A DNA stretch of 7,304 nt from Gammaproteobacteria bacterium (lineage in GTDB: Bacteria > Pseudomonadota > Gammaproteobacteria > QOAV01): NCBI GenBank assembly GCA_027067235.1, contig JALXFQ010000115.1, forward strand, positions 1 to 7,304, read 5' to 3'. Both the position numbers and the translations under genes were made by a program. Below are positions 1 to 5,730 of the stretch, piece by piece; positions within the stretch are counted from its first letter, which is position 1, and every line of letters begins with the position of its first letter. The notes under the pieces were generated by a model. It saw only the letters and a program-made list of their open reading frames with translations. It was not told the origin of the DNA and did not search any database.

Positions 1-700
1 CGTTGGCTGACTCGATCAGACCGGTGTGGTTGCGGTCAGCGCCGGTAAAGGCGCCTTTCTTGTAGCCAAACAGTTCGGATTCCAGCAGCGATTCCGGGAT
101 TGCTGCGCAGTTGATGGCGATAAAAGGGCCATCACGACGCAAGCTGATATCATGTACGGCGCGGGCCAATAACTCCTTGCCGGTGCCACTGGCGCTCTGG
201 ATCAATATGCTGACCTCGCTGTTGGCCACGCGCCGCGCCTGTTTCAGCAGTTCCTCGATTTTCGGGCTTTGCGAAACAATGGAGCTGCGCCAGCCGGTCT
301 GGTCAGAATCATTGACCGCCTCCGCGTGCTGGTATTGCTGCTCGAATGCCAGCTCGATTTCCGCCTGTAGCTGCTTGCTGTCAAAGGGTTTGCTCAGGTA
401 GCTGAACACACCCTGGCGGGTGGCGTCCACGGCATCCGGTATGCTGCCGTGAGCGGTCAGGATGATGACCGGCAGGGAAGGGTAACGATCATGCACTTCG
501 TGGAACAGCGCCAGCCCGTCCATGCCTTCCATGCGCAGATCGGTAATGATCAAATGGGGCTGGAATACTGGCAGCCGACCCAGCGCCTCCTCGCCGCTTG
601 CGGCGGTGCTGATGTCATAACCGGCTGCCGACAGACGAAGTGAAAGCAGGCGTAGCAGGCCGGTATCATCGTCCACCAGCAATATCTTTTTCTTGCTCAT
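1..700 (-). CDS. glrR: GlrR/QseF-type sigma54-dependent response regulator (3' part outside window)
   Basis: This is the N-terminal 233 codons of an NtrC-family two-component regulator, phosphorylated by the neighbouring kinase and acting on sigma54-RNA polymerase. The receiver domain (about residues 4-120) has the acidic pocket VDDD at 9-12, the phospho-acceptor Asp54 in ITDLRM, Thr82 in LTAHGS and Lys104 in SKPF. The AAA+ domain starts near residue 140. Its Walker A segment is SASGTGKE at 169-176 and its sigma54-contact loop is GAFTGA at 216-221. The stretches LTAHGSIPDAV and GVFSYLSKP closely resemble enterobacterial GlrR as I remember it, and the kinase-lipoprotein-regulator gene order supports the same name. 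The ATG at 700 overlaps the TGA of the lipoprotein gene (ATGA), and a GGAGA lies about 9 bases upstream. One oddity is Ser at residue 169, where the first glycine of Walker A is expected. The rest of the AAA+ domain and the DNA-binding helix-turn-helix lie beyond position 1. Confidence 0.95.
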   Translation of the reverse strand, partial: MSKKKILLVDDDTGLLRLLSLRLSAAGYDISTAASGEEALGRLPVFQPHLIITDLRMEGMDGLALFHEVHDRYPSLPVIILTAHGSIPDAVDATRQGVFSYLSKPFDSKQLQAEIELAFEQQYQHAEAVNDSDQTGWRSSIVSQSPKIEELLKQARRVANSEVSILIQSASGTGKELLARAVHDISLRRDGPFIAINCAAIPESLLESELFGYKKGAFTGADRNHTGLIESAN

Positions 701-1281
701 TGTCCGGCGTCTCCATTGGTAGGATTGATTACTGACTGTTCCTTGCGGGAAATGTCCCGGTCAATTTTTTTCAGTTGATCCAGTTTCTTGTTCAGATCCT
801 GGTTTTCTTCCGACAATTGTTCCAGTTGCTCGGACTGTTTCTCCACATTGCCAGCATTTTCCTTCAGTGCTTTCTGCCGCGCCAGGAATCGGCGCGTCTG
901 CAGCACATGGGCGAGCAACATGCGCGCCAGATTGCGTTCGTCGGGCGAGCTGTAGCGCTTCTTGTTAAGATACTCGCGCAAGAGCTGGGCGGATTCGGCA
1001 GTGTTTTGCAGAGGACTGTGCGGCATGCTTTCCAGCACCGCCAGCTTCAGCTGTGCACAACCCGAGTTATTGCGCTGTTTGGCCAGCCGTGTCTTGACGT
1101 TTTTCAGCGCCTGATAGCGCAGACCCGAGATGTCATCGTAAAAACTCAGTATGTCGCTGCATTCACCCCGCAGACCAAGGCCGGCTGGCGGGAAAACCTT
1201 GTGCGTGGTTTGTGTCAAATCCGCGCAGCCTGCAACAAGGATAAGAGAGACGAAAATCAGTGGTTTGCGCAATTTATGCAC
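697..1281 (-). CDS. qseG: QseG-like outer-membrane lipoprotein of the GlrK/GlrR system
   Basis: This 194-residue protein sits between the kinase and regulator genes, where E. coli carries qseG (yfhG), whose outer-membrane lipoprotein product works with the QseE/GlrK kinase. The N-terminus MHKLRKPLIF then a hydrophobic run ends in the lipobox VAGC at 16-19. The residue after Cys19 is Ala, not Asp, so sorting to the outer membrane is expected. Residues about 138-185 are rich in Glu, Gln, Lys and Leu with heptad spacing and look like a coiled coil. Cys41 and Cys75 could form a disulfide in the periplasm. The start is GTG at 1281, supported by a strong Shine-Dalgarno GGAGGT five bases upstream. 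The gene overlaps the kinase gene by 8 bp and the regulator gene by 4 bp, so translational coupling is likely. Sequence conservation in this family is low; the assignment rests mainly on gene order, lipobox and coiled coil. Confidence 0.85.
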   Translation of the reverse strand: MHKLRKPLIFVSLILVAGCADLTQTTHKVFPPAGLGLRGECSDILSFYDDISGLRYQALKNVKTRLAKQRNNSGCAQLKLAVLESMPHSPLQNTAESAQLLREYLNKKRYSSPDERNLARMLLAHVLQTRRFLARQKALKENAGNVEKQSEQLEQLSEENQDLNKKLDQLKKIDRDISRKEQSVINPTNGDAGQ

Positions 1282-2743
1282 GGGCCACCTCCCGCGCTAT
1301 GTTGTCCGCTGCCAGCGGCAGGTTTACTTGCATGACGGTGCCCTTTTCTGCGTTGATTACCTTGATGCTCCCTCCGTGCATTTCTGCATAGCGGTGAGCG
1401 ATGGACAGACCCAGGCCGGTGCCTTTGATATGGCCACTGGCGAGGAAACGCCCCTGATAGAACGGCTTGAATACGTGCTCGCGGTCTTCCTGGGCGATGC
1501 CCGGCCCTTCGTCCCTGAATGTCAGCGCCAGCTGGCCGTTTTTTTCAGACATCTGAATCAGGATGGTTCCGTTGTCTGGTGAATACTTCACAGCGTTGGA
1601 CAGCAGGTTGTCCACGATGGCGGAGAGCAAATCCTTTTCTCCATGAATCTGCAACGGCAACAATCTGGAAATTACCCGGATGCTGCGTGAGCGCAGCGCC
1701 AGAATGTGTTTATTGATCACCGATCGCACAATGCTGTCCATCGCCACCTGTTCGCGCCTTCCCAGTGCTTTCTGCGCCAGCGCTATATTGAAATTGAGCA
1801 GAGCTTCCACCTGTTCCTGCAGTTGTGTTGTGTTTTCGTTGAGTATCTGCGCCACCTCTGTCTGCTCGGGATTCAGCTGGCCCACCACTTCGTCTTCCAG
1901 CAGGCCGACGCCCTCGCGCAGGGCGGTAAGCGGTGTTTTCAGTTCGTGGGAAACATGATGCAGGAACATGAGCTTCTGTTCATCCAGTTCGGCCAGTCGT
2001 TGCCGTAACCAGTCCAGACGCTTGCCGATGTCGCGTATATCCTGCGGGCCGCTTACCGTGACCGGTTGATCGAACTTGCCCGAACCGAGGCGGCGAATAG
2101 CCCTGCCCAGCTGTTTCAGCGGTCGTGAAATAAGAATGCTGAAATATGCAGCGATAATCAGCGCCAGTGGCACCAGGGCGGCAGCCTCCATGAGTAGCAG
2201 TCGCTGGACGCTTTTAACGCGTTTGATAATGCGCTCACTGCTGCCCGAAACCAGTTGGGAAACGCTCAGAGGCAGACTCTGCGCCAGCCTGTTCAGGCTG
2301 TCCATTTCCCCGGACCAGCGTTCCGCATCGTCGTTTTCCTGGTCCAGCGTGACAATTTTTTCATACAGTGCGGATTCGGATGTTCGCAGCTGTTTTAACT
2401 GCCATGACAGTTTCTCGTCCAGCGGCAACGCCGAAAACTGGTCGATGGCGTCGGACAATTGCTGTCTCTGTTGCCGGTATCGCGCCAGCAGGCTTGTGTC
2501 CAAAAGTACCCGGTATTGGCTGGCGGTGCGTTCCATGCTGAGTATCTGCGCCGGGACTATTCTGCCAAACTCCACCGCCCGGGCGGAATGGCGCATTACT
2601 GCCTGCATTTCCCGGGACAATCGCTGCGCCTGAATAAAGGTGCTGATCAGGGCGATAACCAGAGGCAGGACAACCAGCAGAAAACCGAACAAGGTCAGTT
2701 GTCGAATGGATGAGTCAAAAGGAAGCCTCATGGGTGGTCGCAT
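1274..2743 (-). CDS. glrK: GlrK/QseE-type membrane sensor histidine kinase
   Basis: This 489-residue inner-membrane kinase should autophosphorylate and pass the phosphate to the GlrR protein of the same operon. Transmembrane helix 1 is at about residues 16-37. A mostly helical periplasmic domain follows (about 38-182). Helix 2 is at about 183-205, then a HAMP linker at about 205-252. The phosphorylated histidine is His266 in HVSHELKTP. The ATP-binding domain shows the N box DNLLSNAVKYSP (378-389), G1 DEGPGI (411-416), F box FKPFYQG and G2 GTGLGLS (441-447), so it looks fully active. Enteric QseE has been reported to respond to adrenergic signals, sulfate and phosphate, while GlrK is linked to envelope stress; the signal here is unknown. 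The start at 2743 has only a weak GACGGG-like ribosome site; the in-frame ATG at 2731 is a possible alternative. Two GlrR-like sites lie 58-142 bp upstream, so autoregulation is possible. Confidence 0.93.
   Translation of the reverse strand: MRPPMRLPFDSSIRQLTLFGFLLVVLPLVIALISTFIQAQRLSREMQAVMRHSARAVEFGRIVPAQILSMERTASQYRVLLDTSLLARYRQQRQQLSDAIDQFSALPLDEKLSWQLKQLRTSESALYEKIVTLDQENDDAERWSGEMDSLNRLAQSLPLSVSQLVSGSSERIIKRVKSVQRLLLMEAAALVPLALIIAAYFSILISRPLKQLGRAIRRLGSGKFDQPVTVSGPQDIRDIGKRLDWLRQRLAELDEQKLMFLHHVSHELKTPLTALREGVGLLEDEVVGQLNPEQTEVAQILNENTTQLQEQVEALLNFNIALAQKALGRREQVAMDSIVRSVINKHILALRSRSIRVISRLLPLQIHGEKDLLSAIVDNLLSNAVKYSPDNGTILIQMSEKNGQLALTFRDEGPGIAQEDREHVFKPFYQGRFLASGHIKGTGLGLSIAHRYAEMHGGSIKVINAEKGTVMQVNLPLAADNIAREVARA
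1287..1292 (-). promoter_or_regulatory. Ribosome binding site deciding the qseG GTG start
   Basis: On the minus strand the sequence GGAGGT lies five bases before a GTG at 1281, inside the end of the kinase gene. No ATG near this point would keep the lipoprotein signal intact, so this strong site supports the GTG start. Confidence 0.8.
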
Positions 2744-2800
2744 CGCCCGTCTGCAATCAGGGGATCGCTATTCTGCCAGTTATTGGGCAATCTAACAAAA

Positions 2801-2818
2801 CGTCTCCAATTGGAGACA
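2801..2818. promoter_or_regulatory. Predicted GlrR binding site 1 (distal)
   Basis: The sequence reads CGTC-N10-GACA and matches the enterobacterial GlrR pattern TGTC-N10-GACA (known from the glmY/glmZ promoters) at seven of eight fixed bases. Its core GTCTCCAATTGGAGAC (2802-2817) is a perfect 16-bp palindrome, as expected for a dimeric regulator. Its centre is about 164 bp upstream of the predicted sigma54 start of the plus-strand EF-hand gene and about 66 bp upstream of the glrK start codon. The assignment is inferred from motif and location. Confidence 0.72.
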
Positions 2819-2867
2819 CCCGATAATGCCGTTATTTCAATATGATACAGATTAAACAGATATGTGA

Positions 2868-2885
2868 CGTCTCAGCAGGGCGACA
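2868..2885. promoter_or_regulatory. Predicted GlrR binding site 2 (proximal)
   Basis: This is a second CGTC-N10-GACA element. It starts with the same CGTCTC as site 1 and ends with the same GACA, but its inner bases are less symmetrical. Its centre is 67 bp from site 1 and about 97 bp upstream of the predicted sigma54 start, a usual distance for an enhancer-binding activator. Confidence 0.68.
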
Positions 2886-2947
2886 AAAATCCGCCCTCTG
2901 GCGTCGTCGAATCGTCTAAGTGATTGTTTCCACACCTCCGAAAAAGT

Positions 2948-2963
2948 TGGCATGGCGTTTGCG
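2948..2963 (+). promoter_or_regulatory. Predicted sigma54 (-24/-12) promoter of the EF-hand gene
   Basis: The element reads TGGCATG-GCGT-TTGCG, against the sigma54 consensus TGGCACG-N4-TTGCW. The invariant GG and GC are both present at the correct spacing; only two consensus bases differ. Transcription should start near 2974, leaving a leader of about 50 bases before the ATG at 3025. It is preceded by the two GlrR-like enhancer sites. No convincing IHF site was recognised between enhancers and promoter. Confidence 0.8.
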
Positions 2964-3012
2964 TATAACTTCGCGACAACACAATGATCGTGTTGCCAAA
3001 CAAAATAATTTT

Positions 3013-3020
3013 ACGGAGAA
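3013..3020 (+). promoter_or_regulatory. Ribosome binding site of the EF-hand gene
   Basis: ACGGAGAA contains GGAG six bases before the ATG at 3025. The open frame runs back to an ATG at 2920, but that ATG lies upstream of the predicted transcription start, has no comparable ribosome site and would bury the signal peptide. The start at 3025 is therefore preferred. Confidence 0.85.
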
Positions 3021-3024
3021 AGAC

Positions 3025-3336
3025 ATGAATACTCGAATTGCACTGGCTACTTGTATGTTGCTGGCTTCAAGCGCCACTCTGGCCGCTGATGCCTTCACCG
3101 AGCTGGACGCCAATGGCGATGGCCTGCTGAGCGCAGAGGAATCTGCAAAAATGCCCGGCCTGGTAGACAAGTGGAAAGAGCTGGATACCAATGAGGACGG
3201 CAGCCTGGATGCCAAGGAATTCGCCGCCTCCATGGAAGGTATGTCCGGCATGTCCGGCATGTCCGGCATGGATGGTATGTCCGGCATGGATGGTATGTCC
3301 GGTATGTCCGGCATGGACGGTGACGAGAAGAAATAA
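3025..3336 (+). CDS. Small exported EF-hand protein with Met-x-Gly repeat tail
   Basis: This is a 103-residue protein with a Sec signal peptide (MNTRIALATCMLLASSATLA, cleavage near residues 20-23). Two EF-hand calcium loops follow: D28-A-N-G-D-G-L-L-S-A-E-E39 and D54-T-N-E-D-G-S-L-D-A-K-E65. Both have acidic or Asn ligands at 1, 3 and 5, Gly at 6 and Glu at 12, so both should bind Ca2+. Residues 70-99 are ten Met-[Ser/Asp/Glu]-Gly tripeptides, then the charged end DEKK. The protein should be periplasmic or secreted and has no visible catalytic motif. The tail is flexible and methionine-rich; Met-rich repeats in other exported proteins bind Cu(I) or Ag(I), but that role here is only a guess. 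It is the only plus-strand gene, transcribed away from glrK, with a sigma54 promoter and GlrR-like sites upstream and a terminator downstream. This implies a single-gene unit controlled by the neighbouring two-component system. Confidence 0.9.
   Translation: MNTRIALATCMLLASSATLAADAFTELDANGDGLLSAEESAKMPGLVDKWKELDTNEDGSLDAKEFAASMEGMSGMSGMSGMDGMSGMDGMSGMSGMDGDEKK
3232..3321 (+). repeat. Ten 9-bp tandem units encoding Met-x-Gly
   Basis: The units are ATGGAAGGT, then nine copies of ATGTCCGG(C/T) or ATGGA(T/C)GG(T/C). Six encode Met-Ser-Gly, three Met-Asp-Gly and one Met-Glu-Gly. The unit is three codons long, so gain or loss of copies would change tail length without a frameshift. Near-identity of adjacent copies suggests recent expansion by slippage. 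Confidence 0.95.
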
Positions 3337-3431
3337 CACCACAATCAAGTCACCCCAACGGTTTTAGGTGTCCTGAACCCTATCAGGGCATCTGAAAATT
3401 ACTGAACGGCCGGTACGCGCCGAACAGTATT

Positions 3432-3451
3432 TTTCCCCAGGGATGGGGAAA
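3432..3451. repeat. Short inverted repeat in the convergent spacer
   Basis: TTTCCCC and GGGGAAA form a perfect 7-bp stem around a six-base loop. It sits just before the terminator of the EF-hand gene. It has no clear T-run on either strand, so its own role is unclear; it could stabilise the 3' end of the transcript. Confidence 0.5.
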
Positions 3452-3452
3452 C

Positions 3453-3494
3453 GGGCCCCGCAGTTTTCGCCCTTTACTGCAGGGCCCTTTTTTT
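3453..3494 (+). terminator. Rho-independent terminator of the EF-hand gene
   Basis: GGGCCCCGCAG (3453-3463) pairs with CTGCAGGGCCC (3477-3487) with one mismatch, around a 13-base loop, and seven T residues follow at 3488-3494. It lies about 115 bases after the EF-hand stop. On the minus strand the same hairpin is not followed by a T-run, so it mainly serves the plus strand. The rest of the spacer 3337-3547 holds only small inverted repeats (for example CCTGA/TCAGG at 3372-3387). Confidence 0.88.
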
Positions 3495-3547
3495 GTCCGC
3501 AGTAAACAGCGCCGGGCAGGCGCCGCACGGACTTCAGGACATGGAGG

Positions 3548-4174
3548 CTATGCTTGCTGCCGGACGGGCGCAATGGTGATGGCCCTGGGGCTGACAATGC
3601 AGTTTTCCCGACAAAGGCCACAACCGCAACATAGCGACGCGTCTATCACAGGCCGGGATAGTTCCACCAGCGTGAGTGCGCCAGGAACGGGACAAACGCT
3701 GAGGCAGACCCCGCACTCCGGACCGCTGTAGGGCAGGCAGGTTTGCGCGTCGATGCTGGCCAGCGCCATGGTCGGCGGCGGGGTGTTTTGTTGCCGGCTG
3801 GCGCCGGCTTCGCCAGCGTCCGCCTGTATTTCGGCCTCGCTGTCTGCCTCGGGCAGTTGTAGAGCGTTTGCTTCACAAGCGGCTACGCAAGGCCAGTCCT
3901 CACAACAATGGCAACCCTTGTTCAGTAAGTCCAGAGCGGGTGTTGCGGCGAATTTGGCGCCGGTTCTTGCTGAAAGCGGGAAAATAACCCCATACGGACA
4001 GGCGTCGATGCAATCCCGGCAGCGGGTACAGGTCAGGATAAACTGTAGTTCATCCAGCGCAAAAGGGGGGCGAATCCAGCGTCCGGCCTGTTTTTCGATG
4101 AGCGCATCTGCCGCCTTTACCGCCGATTGCCCGCTTTTTTGCAGAGCCGAGCGAAAGAAGTTTCTACGATCCAC
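3548..4174 (-). CDS. NapG/MauM-type ferredoxin with four [4Fe-4S] motifs, probably cytoplasmic
   Basis: This 208-residue electron carrier has four cysteine groups in NapG order. They are CxxCxxCxxxCP at 49-59; C88-C91-C96-C100 (CHCCEDWPCVAAC, like the CxxCEDxPC group of NapG); C146-C154-C157-C161; and C182-C185-C188-C192. The start is GTG at 4174, four bases after the stop of the polyferredoxin gene, so the two are surely co-transcribed and probably partners, as NapG is with NapH. The N-terminus MDRRNFFRSA resembles a twin-arginine motif, but no hydrophobic segment follows (residues 11-36 are polar and charged). Export is therefore doubtful and the protein may work on the cytoplasmic face. 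Residues 110-135 form a low-complexity Ala/Glu/Gln linker between clusters II and III. It is the last gene of the unit; I see no strong minus-strand terminator after it. Confidence 0.85.
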   Translation of the reverse strand: MDRRNFFRSALQKSGQSAVKAADALIEKQAGRWIRPPFALDELQFILTCTRCRDCIDACPYGVIFPLSARTGAKFAATPALDLLNKGCHCCEDWPCVAACEANALQLPEADSEAEIQADAGEAGASRQQNTPPPTMALASIDAQTCLPYSGPECGVCLSVCPVPGALTLVELSRPVIDASLCCGCGLCRENCIVSPRAITIAPVRQQA

Positions 4175-4178
4175 GCGC

Positions 4179-5720
4179 CTACATCCTCATGACCATGGGC
4201 TGCATCAGCAACCACATATGAAAACCGGTTATTACTGCGGCAAATAGTAGCATGGGCAACAGCGCGGTACGATGACCTCTGCCGGGTTGCGCCATGCGTT
4301 GCAGGCGATGGCGGAGTATTTGCACTGCGAGCAGGAATCCAACAATGATGAGACTGGCCTGTATGGTGTGCAACATAGTCTGTGGAATCAGCAGATGATT
4401 CAGTCGCTGGCTGGTTTCAGCCAGACACAGAGGCAATGTGCCCGTGCCGAAAGGGTTTGCGATCACACTGCTGATACCGGCGCTTTCACGCACCAGATGA
4501 TTGAGGTTGTGAGCAACATGGTAGGCGAAAGCGAGCGGCAGACAGACAAAGGCGAGACTGGCAAAAACGTGCCGGTAATGAAGCTGCGCACCGGTCCAGA
4601 AGCGCGTCGCCCCTACCGCGAGCGCATACAGGCCAATGACCGCCAGCATGCAGATCGCCAGACCTATGCTGAAGCTGGTCAGCAACTGTCCGGAGTCGCC
4701 AATCATGCGGGCCAGATGGCTGATGCCTTTTTCCCAGAAAGGCATCATGGTGATGCCGTGAAAGCCGGTCAGGGCGAGCAGACCCAGCATGAACCAGGCT
4801 TCATCCCAGTGGGGGCGGCTGCCGCGCATGGCTTCGACGCCAGGCGGGCGTAACTGCCAGTCAATATTCTGTTGCGGGCAGCTTTGCGTGCAATTACCGC
4901 AGGAAATGCAATAGCTGTTCTGCTGTATCCGGCCCATGACCAGGGATGTCGGGCAAGGCGGCAGCGCTTCATTTCCGTAATAACAGTCGAGCGTTTCACA
5001 GCGTTCACAGGTGTTTCGGTCGATCGGCCGCAGTTCCACCGGGGCCAGTTGCGAATAGCATCCGATAGTGCGGCCCACCGGGCAGAAATAGCGGCAAAAG
5101 GCGCTGCGCTCGAACAGAGCCTGGGAAGCAACCGCAAGCACTATCATGAACAGCGCCAGCAGGGCCGTGGCGTGCGGGCTGACCGTGATGCCGGCGCCCA
5201 GCTCCAGCCAGGTCAGGGCGATAAACAGAAACAGCGCCGGCCACAGATTCTTGAGATAGCGGGGAACGCGCAGGTTGAGGCTGGTGTGCGGCGCCGGTCG
5301 CCGCCACAGTCGATGATGTACCAGCCATCTGGCAAGCGTATCCCAGGGACAGACTGCGCACCAGACAGTGCCAACCAGCACCACGGAAATGATCACGCCG
5401 GTCCACCAGATGTTCCATGTGAAGACAGTCGCTATGTTGCGTTGCGGAATGGGTGAGCCGAAAAGGCCTGCGGCAATAATCAACAGAAACAGGACAACCA
5501 TGATTACGCGCAGAACCACAAGCGGCCAGTGCCGTGTGGTCAGGCGAAGCAGGTGTTTTCCGACCAGCGGTGTCCGCCCCAGGCGCCAGCGAGCAGCTAA
5601 ATGGCGCTCGCCGGCGGTCCCGGGTGTGGGTGCCGTCAGCGCCCACAGGACGATAGCTGCCACACACGCCGCTACGATCCATCCCCATGTCGTCGGCAGA
5701 CCCGGGTAGTTCATCACCAT
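4179..5720 (-). CDS. NapH/CcoG-like multi-pass polyferredoxin
   Basis: This 513-residue membrane protein carries about ten hydrophobic segments (near 13-32, 66-87, 104-124, 158-178, 184-203, 308-327, 345-369, 384-402, 448-466, 486-507). Between them are CxxCP at 121-125, FCRYFCPVG at 208-216 (the CxxxCP signature of NapH, CcoG and NosR-type proteins) and two [4Fe-4S] sites: C238-C241-C246-C256P and CISCGNCTQSCP at 271-282. Such proteins pass electrons between quinol or cytoplasmic donors and periplasmic acceptors. The C-terminal membrane half has several histidines (His321, His400, His404, His407, His451, His501) that could bind haem b or metal. The frame is open up to 5798, but an ATG there would overlap the upstream gene by 68 bp. 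The ATG at 5720, ten bases after that gene's stop, puts the first helix at the expected place. Another ATG at 5714 is possible. It is tightly followed by the NapG-like ferredoxin gene. Exact subfamily is not certain. Confidence 0.85.
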   Translation of the reverse strand: MVMNYPGLPTTWGWIVAACVAAIVLWALTAPTPGTAGERHLAARWRLGRTPLVGKHLLRLTTRHWPLVVLRVIMVVLFLLIIAAGLFGSPIPQRNIATVFTWNIWWTGVIISVVLVGTVWCAVCPWDTLARWLVHHRLWRRPAPHTSLNLRVPRYLKNLWPALFLFIALTWLELGAGITVSPHATALLALFMIVLAVASQALFERSAFCRYFCPVGRTIGCYSQLAPVELRPIDRNTCERCETLDCYYGNEALPPCPTSLVMGRIQQNSYCISCGNCTQSCPQQNIDWQLRPPGVEAMRGSRPHWDEAWFMLGLLALTGFHGITMMPFWEKGISHLARMIGDSGQLLTSFSIGLAICMLAVIGLYALAVGATRFWTGAQLHYRHVFASLAFVCLPLAFAYHVAHNLNHLVRESAGISSVIANPFGTGTLPLCLAETSQRLNHLLIPQTMLHTIQASLIIVGFLLAVQILRHRLQRMAQPGRGHRTALLPMLLFAAVITGFHMWLLMQPMVMRM

Positions 5721-5730
5721 GTCATGGGTC

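Noticed and set aside
2841..2846. TATGAT as a sigma70 -10 box on the plus strand.
   Set aside because: No -35-like hexamer lies 16-18 bases upstream, so a sigma70 promoter cannot be supported.
2920..3024. An upstream ATG at 2920 in frame with the EF-hand gene.
   Set aside because: It lies upstream of the predicted sigma54 start, includes the promoter sequence and lacks a good ribosome site; the ATG at 3025 gives a clean signal peptide.
2744..3024. A GlmY-like small RNA, which lies upstream of glrK in enteric bacteria.
   Set aside because: The sigma54 promoter here leads within about 50 bases into the EF-hand coding sequence, and no terminator hairpin precedes that gene.
3067..3348. Minus-strand open frames opposite the EF-hand gene, with His-Ala-Gly-His or Met-Pro-Asp-Ile-Pro repeats that look like metal-binding proteins.
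   Set aside because: The repeats are the reverse complement of the Met-x-Gly codons. The plus strand has the signal peptide, EF-hands, ribosome site, promoter and terminator.
4272..5456. Long plus-strand open frames (193-194 codons) opposite the polyferredoxin gene.
   Set aside because: They lie antisense to a gene with clear cysteine motifs and membrane helices, and their translations show no domain-like features; this is typical antisense openness in GC-rich DNA.
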